A stretch of DNA of 64,000 nt from an uncultured Oscillospiraceae bacterium (GCA_958448165.1 CAUDCW010000002.1:1-64000), one strand, 5' to 3'; numbered from the stretch's first letter, positions 41,832 through 50,436 are shown. The notes: generated by a model from the letters alone, not told the origin. A program made the numbers and translations.

Positions 41832-43037
41832 ATGTATAATAAAATCCTGTCAGAAATATCCCAAGAATACTACCAACAAAATTATCCAAATGACGGACAG
41901 AGATTTGTTGCTTGGTATCTTCGCAACATACATAACCTCGATACATATGAAACAAAAGACTGCATTACCGATGGTGCAGGCGATAAGCAAATTGACGCTG
42001 TATATATCGATAATCAGTCGTCCACTATTTACATAATTCAGGGCAAGTTTTATAGCGGTGATTCTGTTGATGCTGCACCTTTACGAGAAGTACTTTCTTC
42101 CTGGATTCAAGTAAAGGATTTAATTCATCTACAGGATGGAGCAAATCACAAACTGCAAGTTAAAATTAATGAAATGGCAAATGCTATTGAAGATGATTAC
42201 GAAATTTGCTTTGAACTTATTACGACATCAGAACTTACAGAATCGGCAAAAGCAGACCTCTCTGCTTTTCAAAGAGAACTCGCTGAGAGTGAAGTGCTGC
42301 AAGCTAACCTCAATGTAATCGATAATGATACTCTAAAATTTAAATATGATGAAGCATTAAATAAGAATAGACCATATATTAATCACGAATTTGTGCTTGA
42401 AAACGGAAAATATATGGAACTAGTTATCGGAGATACAAAAGCTGTTATAGTTGCTTTACCTCTTAAAGAATGCATTAAAATTCCGGGAATTAAAGATGGG
42501 AGCTTGTTTCGTAAAAACGTTCGTCAATCATTAGGTACAAGCAATAAAGTAAATAAAGGTATTGCTCAAACTATAAAAAAGAATGCAAGTGATTTTTTCT
42601 TCTTACATAATGGTATAACGGCAATCTGTTCGCAGATGACAATTCACGATAAAATATTATCGGTGAAAGAGCTGAATGTAGTAAACGGTTGTCAGTCGCT
42701 TAACACAATGTTTAGCTGCAGTGAATCGGCGAAAAAAGCAGATGACGCTTATGTAATGTTTAGATTTTATGAAATTAGCGATCCGGATAGAGCAGATAAT
42801 ATCAGCACTTCAACTAACAGTCAGAGCGCTGTTAAAGCAAGAGACCTTCGTAGTAATGATAAATCGGTTCTTGCGTTGAAAAAAGCTTATGAACAATTCT
42901 ATACTGACGGATACTTTGTTACTAAACGTGGCGAAAAAGTAGATTCGGTCAAGTTTAATACTTCTCACATTGTTAATTTGACAGACTTAGGAAAACAGCT
43001 TATTGCTTGGCATTCACAAAGGCCTTGTTCTTCGTAA
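41832..43037 (+). CDS. AIPR-family abortive phage-infection protein, 3'-truncated
   Basis: Start at ATG 41832 behind TTTGGAGGTAATC. The N-terminal part has a nuclease-like core (DGAGDKQIDAVYIDNQSSTIYIIQGKF, with D...Q-x-K of PD-(D/E)XK type). The later FFLHNGITAICSQMTI, ELNVVNGCQSLNT and SQSAVKARDLRSND are AIPR (PF10592) signatures. Intact members are about 550-600 aa; here similarity stops at KQLIAWHS at the edge of an IS256-family element. Probably inactive, unless the N-terminal two thirds suffice. Confidence 0.82.
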   Translation: MYNKILSEISQEYYQQNYPNDGQRFVAWYLRNIHNLDTYETKDCITDGAGDKQIDAVYIDNQSSTIYIIQGKFYSGDSVDAAPLREVLSSWIQVKDLIHLQDGANHKLQVKINEMANAIEDDYEICFELITTSELTESAKADLSAFQRELAESEVLQANLNVIDNDTLKFKYDEALNKNRPYINHEFVLENGKYMELVIGDTKAVIVALPLKECIKIPGIKDGSLFRKNVRQSLGTSNKVNKGIAQTIKKNASDFFFLHNGITAICSQMTIHDKILSVKELNVVNGCQSLNTMFSCSESAKKADDAYVMFRFYEISDPDRADNISTSTNSQSAVKARDLRSNDKSVLALKKAYEQFYTDGYFVTKRGEKVDSVKFNTSHIVNLTDLGKQLIAWHSQRPCSS

Positions 43038-44103
43038 TCTGCCTGAACTGACGGTTCAAACCTTCAATAATATTTGTCGTATATATTATCTTACGAACCT
43101 CAGGCGGATATGCGAAGAAGGTGGAGAGAATATCCCAATTTTCTTCCCAGCTTTTAACGCAGGACGGATAGGTTTTGCCCCACTTATCCTTGAACAAAAT
43201 CAGGTTGTTCATAGCTTCTTCCTCGCTGATTGCCTGATACACTTTCTTGAGGTCAGCCATCAGCTCTTTGATGTGTTTGTAGCTTACGAATCTTGTGCTT
43301 GAGCGTATCTGATGAATGATGCAACGCTGGATTTGTGCATTTGGAAAAGCCGCCTCAATAGCTTGTCTGAAACCTGTCAGACCGTCAACGCAGAACAGAA
43401 ATACATCTTTAATTCCACGGGTTTTGAGTTCATTCAACACATTCAGCCAGAATTTACTGCTCTCATTTTCGCCAATCCAGATGCCGAGAATGTCTTTCTG
43501 ACCGTCAAGATTGATGCCCAGAACTACATATGCAGCCTTTGTGATATACTTATGATTTTCCTTGACCTTATAATGGATTGCGTCCATAAATACGAACGGA
43601 TATACGCTTTCAAGAGGTCGGTTTTGCCAGGCAGTAACGTCAGGCATAATCTTCTCGCTTATCTTGCTGACAAGCTCAGGCGAGATTTCTACATCATAAA
43701 GATTTTTGATTTGCTCGGCAATGTCACGCTGACTCATTCCGCAGGCGTAGAGCGAAAGAATTTTCTCTTCCATACCGTCAACATTACGATTGTATTTGCC
43801 GATTATTTTAGGTTCATATTCGCCGTTTCTGTCCCTCGGAACTTTAATATCAAGCTCTCCCATCTGTGTTTTTATCGTCTTTTTTGAGTAGCCGTTTCTG
43901 TAATTTTTCGACTTATTGCTACATTCACAATTCGACACTCTTTCACTTTTCTCGTAGCCGAGCTCATCTGCAAGCTCACATTCCATAACCTCCTGAAGAA
44001 TGTCCTTGAACATATTTTTCATTGCTGTCATAACTTCATCTGTTGAGGTGAAATTCTGACTTCTTACAAATTCTCTCATCATTTCTGCCGGTACTTTTTC
44101 CAT
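43000..44103 (-). CDS. IS256-family (mutator-type) transposase, C-terminally truncated
   Basis: Starts MEKVPAEMMREFVRSQNFTSTDEVMTAMKNMFKD. The DDE domain is visible: VFMDAIHYKVKEN (first D), FLFCVDGLTGFRQAIEAAFPNAQIQRCIIHQIR (second D, then the C-x2-H typical of the family) and NIIEGLNRQFRQITKNK with the final E. Normal length is about 400 aa; here 367, and the last residues (AFVNAKQ) come from flanking DNA. The catalytic triad remains, but the C-terminal 40-50 residues are lost. Confidence 0.85.
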   Translation of the reverse strand: MEKVPAEMMREFVRSQNFTSTDEVMTAMKNMFKDILQEVMECELADELGYEKSERVSNCECSNKSKNYRNGYSKKTIKTQMGELDIKVPRDRNGEYEPKIIGKYNRNVDGMEEKILSLYACGMSQRDIAEQIKNLYDVEISPELVSKISEKIMPDVTAWQNRPLESVYPFVFMDAIHYKVKENHKYITKAAYVVLGINLDGQKDILGIWIGENESSKFWLNVLNELKTRGIKDVFLFCVDGLTGFRQAIEAAFPNAQIQRCIIHQIRSSTRFVSYKHIKELMADLKKVYQAISEEEAMNNLILFKDKWGKTYPSCVKSWEENWDILSTFFAYPPEVRKIIYTTNIIEGLNRQFRQITKNKAFVNAKQ

Positions 44104-44200
44104 TAAAAAAACTTCCTTTCAAGCTTTAATTTTTCTGTTTCCATTATTGCTTGAAAGGAAGTTCATTATTCACTTTTACACAAAGTTTTCGGCGGTCTCA
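43010..44200 (-). mobile_element. IS256-family insertion sequence, missing one end
   Basis: One transposase gene on the minus strand, flanked on its 5' side by a hairpin (CTTCCTTTCAAGC at 44112 with GCTTGAAAGGAAG at 44150) and a probable terminal segment ending TTTACACAAAGTTTTCGG near 44190. On the other side, transposase and AIPR gene are both truncated at about 43015, so no second terminal repeat or target duplication can be seen. A DNA loss followed insertion. Confidence 0.75.
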
Positions 44201-44273
44201 CGGTCCATTCCGTTTTGGAGTGTGAGACCGTGGCCACTTTTTTGCATTTTACTTCGATATAATATGCTGATCA

Positions 44274-44576
44274 TCACCTGTCGGAAATAATCATGTCAAT
44301 TCCTTGCTGCAAGGTTTCTTCATCAATTGCACCCGTTGCTTGAGCGATTGCGTTTCCCTCCTCATCAATAAAATATGTGGTAGGCAGTGAATAAACACCG
44401 TAGGTTGCAGCGGCATCCTGATCTGTATCGTAAAATACAGGGAAAGAATAGCCCTGTTCTGCGATGAAAGCAGATGCAGTTTCCACAGTCTCTCTGGAGC
44501 CATCGGTCATATTGATGATGAGAAACTGTACTTCTTCACCAATTTCCAGATACTTTTCGTTAAAATCAGGAAACAT
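44274..44576 (-). CDS. TlpA-like thioredoxin-fold protein lacking its CxxC half
   Basis: 100 aa. EEVQFLIINMTDGSRETVETASAFIAEQGYSFPVFYDTD and YGVYSLPTTYFIDEEGNAI are the second half of TlpA/ResA-type thiol-disulfide proteins. The first half with the C-x-x-C site and the membrane anchor is absent; the frame begins at the MPDFNEKY-equivalent right after where that site would be. AAGGAG precedes the ATG, 24 bases after the rubrerythrin stop. It could still be translated but cannot do dithiol chemistry. Confidence 0.72.
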   Translation of the reverse strand: MFPDFNEKYLEIGEEVQFLIINMTDGSRETVETASAFIAEQGYSFPVFYDTDQDAAATYGVYSLPTTYFIDEEGNAIAQATGAIDEETLQQGIDMIISDR

Positions 44577-44600
44577 TTTCTCCTTGTAAACAATTGATTC

Positions 44601-45266
44601 TTAGTAATTTTCCGCACGCACTTCGAAGAATGCCTGAGGATGCTTGCAGACAGGGCAGATCTCAGGAGCCTTGGTTCCTACTACGATATGTCCGCAGTTA
44701 CGGCACTCCCAGATGGTAACGCCGCTCTTCTCAAACACCTGCATGGCCTCCACGTTGCTCAAAAGCTTGCGGTAGCGCTCCTCGTGCATCTTCTCAATGG
44801 CAGCTACGCCACGGAACTGTTCAGCCAGATCATGGAATCCCTCCTCATCAGCTTCACGAGCCATGCGGTCATACATATCCGTCCACTCGGCGTTCTCACC
44901 TTCAGCAGCATGGAGCAGGTTCTCGGCAGTATCGCCCAGCTCGCCCAGAGCTTTGAACCACAACTTGGCGTGCTCCATCTCGTTCTGTGCAGTATGCAGG
45001 AACAGAGCAGCAATCTGCTCGTAACCGGCTTTCTTGGCTACTGAAGCAAAGTAAGTATATTTGTTGCGTGCCTGAGATTCACCAGCAAAGGCTTCCCACA
45101 GATTTTTCTCAGTTTTGGTGCCTGCATAGGGATTCTTTGCAGAAGCCGCAGCATCCTCAATCTTCACAAACTTGTCGGCAGGCTGCTTGCAGATGGGGCA
45201 CTTAAAATCAGGTGTCATGGGGCCTTCGTGAATATAGCCGCAGACTGTGCATTTCCATTTTTCCAT
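44601..45266 (-). CDS. rbr: Rubrerythrin with two rubredoxin-type domains
   Basis: A peroxide-reducing di-iron protein of anaerobes. The N-terminal rubredoxin (KCTVCGYIHEG, then CPICKQPADKF) comes first, then a ferritin-like diiron domain (NLWEAFAGESQARNKYTYFA; FLHTAQNEMEHAKLWFKAL; AAIEKMHEERYRKLL), then the usual C-terminal rubredoxin (WECRNCG...CPVCKHPQAFFEV). The start MEKWKC at 45266 has GGAGGAAAAG upstream. The frame continues open to 45683 without a stop, so a longer ferredoxin fusion is possible. Electrons probably come from the rubredoxin encoded upstream. Confidence 0.92.
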   Translation of the reverse strand: MEKWKCTVCGYIHEGPMTPDFKCPICKQPADKFVKIEDAAASAKNPYAGTKTEKNLWEAFAGESQARNKYTYFASVAKKAGYEQIAALFLHTAQNEMEHAKLWFKALGELGDTAENLLHAAEGENAEWTDMYDRMAREADEEGFHDLAEQFRGVAAIEKMHEERYRKLLSNVEAMQVFEKSGVTIWECRNCGHIVVGTKAPEICPVCKHPQAFFEVRAENY

Positions 45267-45683
45267 TTTCTTTTCCTCCATTTTTTCATTGAATTGAATG
45301 TTTTTTAACAGGGATTCCACAGCATCCACAGGAATGCCGGGATACGTTTTAATACTTTCCAGAAACGATCTGGTGTTGCTGCTCTGAGGCAGCATAAAGC
45401 CGGCTTCTCTGCACAGATCCTCAGCCATCAGGCGAGAGGATTTTTCCACAGCGACGCTCAAGACATCAGGAAGCTGCGAAGCAATGTTCTCTGCATTGGC
45501 TTTGCTTTGAACTAAGCCACGAAGTGCTTCGACAACTTTTTCTTCTTTCGGCTGCTGCGGCGGCAGTTCTTTTGGAACCATAGAGATTGCAGAGGATGGA
45601 CAGGCTTCGGCACAGGCACCGCAGCCGATACAGTTTTCTGAAATCATCTGCCTGCTGGGGCAGATACTGCTTTTCGCAGCCAC
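45267..45683 (-). CDS. 4Fe-4S ferredoxin-like segment in frame with rubrerythrin
   Basis: Carries one ferredoxin cluster motif, SENCIGCGACAEACPSSAI (C-x2-C-x2-C-x3-C-P), then a helical part (VEALRGLVQSKANAENIASQLPDV, MAEDLCREAGFML) and reads in frame into rubrerythrin. The first residues (MAAKSSICPSRQM) come from the preceding rubredoxin gene read in another frame, so the true N-terminus is missing. It is either a natural fusion after a frameshift or a deletion-born chimera. Confidence 0.55.
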
Positions 45684-45909
45684 GGGCCAGATTGGAGCAG
45701 ATGATGCTCATTTCCATGGGAGAGAGTTCCTTGTCCACATGGGGCTTTTCAAGGACCTCCTGGGACGCTGTTTTTTCTTCTTTGGGTTTGAAAGCGTCTT
45801 TGCCTGCTTTACAGACAGGACACTTCCAATCGGCAGGTAGGTCTTCCCACTTGCCACCGACAGCTTCATCGTGAATATATCCACAAATGCTGCAAACATA
45901 TTGTTTCAT
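45466..45909 (-). CDS. Rubredoxin with SNLARGCEKQYLP-type extension, frameshifted at its end
   Basis: Residues 1-45 are a rubredoxin (YVCSICGYIHDEAVGGKWEDLPADWKCPVC, two C-x2-C pairs). Residues 65-92 (PMEMSIICSNLARGCEKQYLPQQADDF) match a conserved extension of rubredoxin-like proteins of Clostridia. After about residue 92 the frame reads the ferredoxin segment out of phase (RKLYRLRCLCRSL). The rubredoxin part looks functional. It probably donates electrons to rubrerythrin. Confidence 0.75.
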   Translation of the reverse strand: MKQYVCSICGYIHDEAVGGKWEDLPADWKCPVCKAGKDAFKPKEEKTASQEVLEKPHVDKELSPMEMSIICSNLARGCEKQYLPQQADDFRKLYRLRCLCRSLSILCNLYGSKRTAAAAAERRKSCRSTSWLSSKQSQCREHCFAAS

Positions 45910-45979
45910 AGATTTTACCGCCTCCTTTATCTATATTTTATCAAATCACGACACATATTCCGTGACTTAATCACATATT

Positions 45980-46750
45980 TCAGTCGCAGGAGTGATGGCC
46001 GCAGCCGTGGGAACCGCAAGAGTGACCTTCCCCATGGTGGTCGTGATGATCACACCGGACATTGGGGTTGAAGTCCAGCTTGCCTGCTGCCAGTGCTTCT
46101 GCTGCTGCATCAGCGTTGCCGGAAACACCACCATAAAGACGGATACCCACATTGCTCAGTGCCATCTGGGCACCGCCGCCAATACCGCCGCAGATCAAGG
46201 CATCCACCTTCAGTGCACTCAGGACGCCTGCCAGTGCACCATGTCCGCTGCCGCCAGCATCCACAACCTCAGACGAAATGATTTTTCCATCTTCCACATC
46301 GTAGATTTTAAACTGTTCGGTGTGACCGAAGTGCTGAAAGATTTCTCCGTTTTCATAAGTGACTGCAATTCTCATAATATTATCTCCTTTCGGTTTTTCG
46401 TGCATCGGATGGATTTTTTGCTGATAGCAATTTCTGCACCCGTAGGCTGCGCTGTTTCCGCTGCAGAGTGTAAAATCCCCTCCCTCGATTCGCAGAGGAA
46501 GTCCCTCAACCAGCGCATCGGCCAGTTTTTTGCGGGCAGCTGCATAAATCTGCTGAACCGTTGTTCTGGCAATACGCATATATTCTCCGCATTGCTCCTG
46601 AGAAAAACCTTCACGGTCAATCAGGCGAATGGATTCATACTCATCCACATTCAGGACAATGGGAGTCAGTTCCTCGCCGCCACGAACCGGAACAAAACCA
46701 TCATTATCCGGCAAACAACAAACTTTTCTGCATTTTCTCGGTCTTGGCAT
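45980..46750 (-). CDS. DUF134 regulator fused to NifX/dinitrogenase-cofactor domain
   Basis: 256 aa. Residues 1-100 are DUF134: MPRPRKCRKVCCLPDNDGFVPV followed by a sigma-4-like HTH (EGFSQEQCGEYMRIARTTVQQIYAAARKKLA). Residues about 127-230 are a NifX/NafY-like domain (MRIAVTYENGEIFQHFGHTEQFKIY...ALICGGIGGGAQMAL). The C-terminus is a His/Cys-rich metal tail (CDHHDHHGEGHSCGSHGCGHHSCD). Such proteins handle iron-molybdenum or iron-sulfur clusters. It may sense metal or cluster status and regulate the island. It is divergent from the Crp gene. Confidence 0.88.
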   Translation of the reverse strand: MPRPRKCRKVCCLPDNDGFVPVRGGEELTPIVLNVDEYESIRLIDREGFSQEQCGEYMRIARTTVQQIYAAARKKLADALVEGLPLRIEGGDFTLCSGNSAAYGCRNCYQQKIHPMHEKPKGDNIMRIAVTYENGEIFQHFGHTEQFKIYDVEDGKIISSEVVDAGGSGHGALAGVLSALKVDALICGGIGGGAQMALSNVGIRLYGGVSGNADAAAEALAAGKLDFNPNVRCDHHDHHGEGHSCGSHGCGHHSCD

Positions 46751-46795
46751 AGATTCACCTCCATATTATTTGCGGCATATGCCATTTATACGACC

Positions 46796-46861
46796 ATTGT
46801 ACATCTCCTTTTCCTATATGTCAACGGAATTATTGACATATGCCATAAATTATTTTATACT
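46796..46861. promoter_or_regulatory. Divergent promoters sharing one palindromic operator
   Basis: ATATGTCAA (46816-46824), eight bases, TTGACATAT (46833-46841) is a perfect inverted repeat, and each arm holds a -35 box. Rightward: TTGACA 46833-46838, 17 bases, TATACT 46856-46861. Leftward: TTGACA (46824 to 46819), 17 bases, TACAAT (46801 to 46796). A dimer bound here would control both the DUF134-NifX and Crp genes. Confidence 0.8.
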
Positions 46862-46885
46862 ATATGTATTCAAGGAGGTGTACCC

Positions 46886-47545
46886 ATGGCTTTTTCATCC
46901 TATTTTCCAATTTGGAACAAACTGACACCGACCCAGCAGCAGATTTTGGAGCAAAATACAGTTTTACGAAAAGTGGACAAAGGGACTGTGATTCACAACG
47001 GAACTGTGGAGTGTACCGGTCTTCTGCTGGTAAGAAGCGGACAGCTTCGTGCCTATATTCTTTCCGATGAAGGACGGGAGATTAGCCTCTATCGTTTGTT
47101 TGATCGGGATATTTGCCTGTTTTCCGCCTCCTGTATGATGAACAGCATTCAGTTTGAGATCAACGTTGAGGCGCAGAAGGATACCACGATGTGGGTTATT
47201 TCTGCTGACACTTACCAGCGCATTATGAAAGAGTCTGCTGTGGTAGCTAATTTTACCAACGAAATTATGGCTACCCGTTTTTCTGAGGTTATGTGGCTCA
47301 TGGAGCAGATCATGTGGAAAAGCTTTGATAAAAGGCTGGCAGAATTTCTGCTGGAGGAATGCAGCTTAGAGGAAACAAACATCCTCAAGATTACCCATGA
47401 AACCATTGCGGGCCACATGGGCACCGCCCGTGAGGTAGTTACCCGAATGCTTCGCTATTTCCAAAACGAGGGTATGGTGAAGCTGGCGCGGGGCACCGTG
47501 GAGATTTGTGAAGAAAGGAGATTGCAGGAACTTTCTGATACATAG
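46886..47545 (+). CDS. Crp/Fnr-family transcription regulator
   Basis: 219 aa from ATG 46886 (AAGGAGGTGTACCC). It has a cyclic-nucleotide-binding-type beta roll (KGTVIHNGTVECTGLLLVRSGQLRAYILSDEGREISLYRLFDRDICLFSASCMM, described here by segments) and a C-terminal winged HTH (ITHETIAGHMGTAREVVTRMLRYFQNEGMVKLARG). Cysteines near the middle (CLFSASC) recall redox-sensing members of Clostridia. It probably governs the peroxide/sulfur genes around it and itself through the palindrome at 46816-46841. Confidence 0.9.
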   Translation: MAFSSYFPIWNKLTPTQQQILEQNTVLRKVDKGTVIHNGTVECTGLLLVRSGQLRAYILSDEGREISLYRLFDRDICLFSASCMMNSIQFEINVEAQKDTTMWVISADTYQRIMKESAVVANFTNEIMATRFSEVMWLMEQIMWKSFDKRLAEFLLEECSLEETNILKITHETIAGHMGTAREVVTRMLRYFQNEGMVKLARGTVEICEERRLQELSDT

Positions 47546-47561
47546 AAGACCTGTATCGTTG

Positions 47562-48317
47562 ATGATGAAAATAGTATTGCTCACCGCCCTCGGCGTGGGG
47601 GGCGCGACCATTTTTGGAAGTCTCATTGGCTTTGTCTTTCGGAATATCTCCCACAAATTCTCCGACATAGTGCTGTCCTTTGCGGCAGGTGTTATGCTGT
47701 CTGCGGCTGTACTGGGACTGATTCTGCCATCTCTCAATTATGGCGGAACCTATGGTATCCTCGTTTCCATCATCGGGATCTTTACTGGGGCGGTGTGCCT
47801 GAATCTCATTGATAAGCTGGTTCCCCACCTGCATAAGCTGGTGGGAACCGATACGGAAACACACCGCAACACCAACCTTGACAAGGTATTGCTGTTTGTC
47901 ACAGCCATCGCGATCCATAACCTGCCGGAGGGGATTGCCGCCGGTGTCAGCTTTGGAAGTGAAGACACGGCGCAGGCGATGATGATCGCCTGCGGTATCG
48001 CCCTGCAGAACATCCCCGAAGGCATGGTGATCATTGCGCCCATGCTGGCAGCAGGCGTATCCCCGGTAAAAACCTTTGTCTGCGCCATGGCGACCGGGCT
48101 GATCGAAGTCGTCGGTACGCTTCTGGGATATTGGGCCGTAAGCATTGCTTCGGCAATTCTCCCCTTTGCTCTGGCCTTTGCGGGAGGAACCATGCTCTAT
48201 GTCATCAGTGATGAAATGATTCCCGAAACCCATGCCCACGGCAGCGAAACCGGAGCAACCTATGCGCTCCTGGCCGGATTCTGTGTGATGCTGGTCAGTG
48301 ATTTCTTTTTGGGGTAA
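47562..48317 (+). CDS. ZIP-family metal transporter
   Basis: 251 aa with about eight membrane segments. Metal-binding HNLPEGIAAGVSFG (helix 4) and QNIPEGMVI (helix 5) are diagnostic of ZIP transporters, which import zinc or iron. A short His-containing loop (HLHKLVGTDTETH) follows helix 3. The start (ATG 47562 or 47565) has only a weak ribosome-binding site; it lies 16 bases after the crp stop and is probably co-transcribed. Confidence 0.9.
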   Translation: MMKIVLLTALGVGGATIFGSLIGFVFRNISHKFSDIVLSFAAGVMLSAAVLGLILPSLNYGGTYGILVSIIGIFTGAVCLNLIDKLVPHLHKLVGTDTETHRNTNLDKVLLFVTAIAIHNLPEGIAAGVSFGSEDTAQAMMIACGIALQNIPEGMVIIAPMLAAGVSPVKTFVCAMATGLIEVVGTLLGYWAVSIASAILPFALAFAGGTMLYVISDEMIPETHAHGSETGATYALLAGFCVMLVSDFFLG

Positions 48318-48366
48318 AGTGTGATTCAGATGTTTGAAATGTTTGCTGCAGTCAGAGGATGAAAAT

Positions 48367-48406
48367 CCGCCGCATCTCTACCAAAATTGTTGGAGAGATG
48401 CGGCGG
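48367..48406. terminator. Bidirectional terminator
   Basis: Perfect 13-bp stem CCGCCGCATCTCT/AGAGATGCGGCGG between the converging ZIP and CoA-disulfide reductase genes. Confidence 0.85.
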
Positions 48407-48410
48407 TTGT

Positions 48411-50102
48411 TTATTTGTCCATTCCGCAGGCCGTAGCCGATTCAATGAGACAGCGATCATTGGTCACAGCATCATAGAACCGGTAGCCGCCGGAGAAGTT
48501 ATAGCAGTCAAAGCCGTTTCCGGCCAGGATACGACAGGCAATGTAGCTGCGCAGACCGCTCTGACAGATGACGTAGACAGGCTTACGCTTGTCCAGCTCA
48601 CCCAGCCGCTCCCGCAGCTCGTCCACCGGGATGTTAAAGAAGCCGTCAATGTGTCCGTGTGCGAATTCTTCCACAGTGCGGGTGTCCAACAGAGTTACGC
48701 TTACGTCACGAGGAAGACGATCTGCATCTTCCAGATACCATTGTTTCAGAACACCGTTTGCGATATTCTCAACCATAAAGCCAGCCATATTTACCGGGTC
48801 TTTCGCAGAGGAATAAGGCGGTGCGTAGGCCAGATCCAGATCCTTCAGTTCCGTGGCTTTCATTCCTGCCCGGATAGCGGTGGCCAACACATCAATGCGC
48901 TTATCCACACCTTCATAGCCTACGATCTGCGCACCCAGCAGGCGATAAGTCGCCTTTTCAAAGACCACCTTCATTGTCATGACTTTCCCGCCGGGGTAGT
49001 AACCTGCATGGCTCATGGGCGACAGGATAACCGTATCAACATCCAGCCCTGTTTTTCTGGCGTTGGTCTCATTTACGCCGGTAGTAGCGGCAGTCATGCC
49101 AAAGATCTTGATGACACTGCTGCCTTGGGAGCCGGTATAATGGCTGTCTCCGCCACAGATGTTGTCCGCAGCGATTCGTCCCTGTTTATTGGCAGGACCA
49201 GCCAAAGAGATCAGAGTATCCTGCCCGGTGACGAAGTGCTTCACCTGCACCGCATCGCCCACGGCATAGATGTCGGAAATGGAGGTTTCCATTCGGTCAT
49301 TGACCACAATACTTCCTTTAATACCCAGTTCCAACCCGGCATCCTTTGCAAGGGTGGTTTCGGGAGAAACACCAATGGCCAGAATTACCATATCCGCATG
49401 GAGAGGCTGTTCGTCTTTCAGCAACACATCCACGCCGCCGTCCCTTTCCTCAAACCCTTCTACGGTATGACCAAGTGCCAGCTTTACACCGTGCTTGCGC
49501 ATTTCATTATGGATGAAAGAAGCCATATCGGCATCAAAGGGATTCATAAGCTGTTTTGGACGCTGGACAATGGTGACATCCATCCCCAGCTCTCGCAAGT
49601 TTTCTGCCAGCTCCAATCCAATGAAGCCACCACCTGCCAGTACAGCGGATTTGGGATGGTTTGCATTGATGTAATCCTTGATGCAGAAGGTATCTTCAAC
49701 AGTGCGCAGGGTAAACAGCTTATCAAGACCTACACCGGGAAGCCGGGGCTGGGTAGGCTTGGCTCCGGGAGAGAGAATCAGCTTGTCATAGCTCTCCTCG
49801 AACTCCTCACCGGTTTCCAGATTCTTGACGGTAACTTCTTTTTTTTCGGGATGGATAGCCGTGACCTCATGGCGCACCTTCATGTTTACATGGAACCGGG
49901 AGAAGAAGCTTTCCGGGGTCTGGAGGGTCAGATCCGACCGATCGGTAATCACATCACCGATATAGTATGGCAGACCACAGTTGGCATAGGAGATATACCC
50001 CGAGCGCTCAAAAACTACGATTTCTGCCTGCTCATTCAGTCTGCGAATACGGGCGGCAGCGGTAGCACCGCCTGCTACACCGCCTACAATGACAACTTTC
50101 AT
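48411..50102 (-). CDS. cdr: CoA-disulfide reductase with C-terminal rhodanese domain
   Basis: 563 aa from MKVVIVGG at 50102. FAD site GGVAGGATAAARIRR, single active cysteine C42 in SYANCGLPYY, NAD site AVLAGGGFIGLELAENL, second FAD motif DIYAVGDAVQV. The last 90 residues are a rhodanese domain (LLDTRTVEEFAHGHIDG, then VICQSGLRSYIACR with its active cysteine). CoADR-rhodanese fusions reduce CoA disulfide or persulfides and polysulfides. It is the distal gene of a minus-strand sulfur-transfer operon with rhodaneses and thioredoxin. Confidence 0.92.
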   Translation of the reverse strand: MKVVIVGGVAGGATAAARIRRLNEQAEIVVFERSGYISYANCGLPYYIGDVITDRSDLTLQTPESFFSRFHVNMKVRHEVTAIHPEKKEVTVKNLETGEEFEESYDKLILSPGAKPTQPRLPGVGLDKLFTLRTVEDTFCIKDYINANHPKSAVLAGGGFIGLELAENLRELGMDVTIVQRPKQLMNPFDADMASFIHNEMRKHGVKLALGHTVEGFEERDGGVDVLLKDEQPLHADMVILAIGVSPETTLAKDAGLELGIKGSIVVNDRMETSISDIYAVGDAVQVKHFVTGQDTLISLAGPANKQGRIAADNICGGDSHYTGSQGSSVIKIFGMTAATTGVNETNARKTGLDVDTVILSPMSHAGYYPGGKVMTMKVVFEKATYRLLGAQIVGYEGVDKRIDVLATAIRAGMKATELKDLDLAYAPPYSSAKDPVNMAGFMVENIANGVLKQWYLEDADRLPRDVSVTLLDTRTVEEFAHGHIDGFFNIPVDELRERLGELDKRKPVYVICQSGLRSYIACRILAGNGFDCYNFSGGYRFYDAVTNDRCLIESATACGMDK

Positions 50103-50103
50103 A

Positions 50104-50424
50104 TTATCGTTCCACCTTTCCTGCATAAGCGGAAATTCCGCCTATATTTTTCACGTTGGTATAACCCATCTGCTTCAAAATATCAGCTGCCTGACGGCTT
50201 CTTGCACCGCTGAGACAATGAACAAAAATGGGGGTAGATTTATTGTCAATCATGCCAGCCACTTTGCTAATGGACTGCAAAGGAACATTTTTACTGCCAG
50301 GGATATGCCCCTGCCGGTATTCGTCGGGGGTGCGAACATCCAGCAGGACTGCGCCATCCGTAGTGCTATATTCTTTGACACCCTGATTGATGTCAGGGCC
50401 TTTCATAAAATCGAAGAAACTCAT
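50104..50424 (-). CDS. Rhodanese-like sulfurtransferase, 106 aa
   Basis: Single rhodanese domain: AVLLDVRTPDEYRQGHIPGSKNVPL and IFVHCLSGARSRQAADIL with the active cysteine in the C-L-S-G-A-R loop. Cytoplasmic. It probably carries persulfide sulfur to or from the CoADR encoded one base downstream. Confidence 0.9.
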   Translation of the reverse strand: MSFFDFMKGPDINQGVKEYSTTDGAVLLDVRTPDEYRQGHIPGSKNVPLQSISKVAGMIDNKSTPIFVHCLSGARSRQAADILKQMGYTNVKNIGGISAYAGKVER

Positions 50425-50436
50425 CTTTGCACCTCC

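Noticed and set aside
45992..46885. Upstream extension of the Crp/Fnr frame by about 300 codons
   Set aside because: The extension is antisense to DUF134-NifX; the ATG at 46886 has an ideal AAGGAGG and a promoter directly upstream.
48387..50213. Long plus-strand open frame of about 600 codons
   Set aside because: It is antisense to the CoA-disulfide reductase gene, whose motifs are complete. The plus frame has no ribosome-binding site and reads as low-quality protein.
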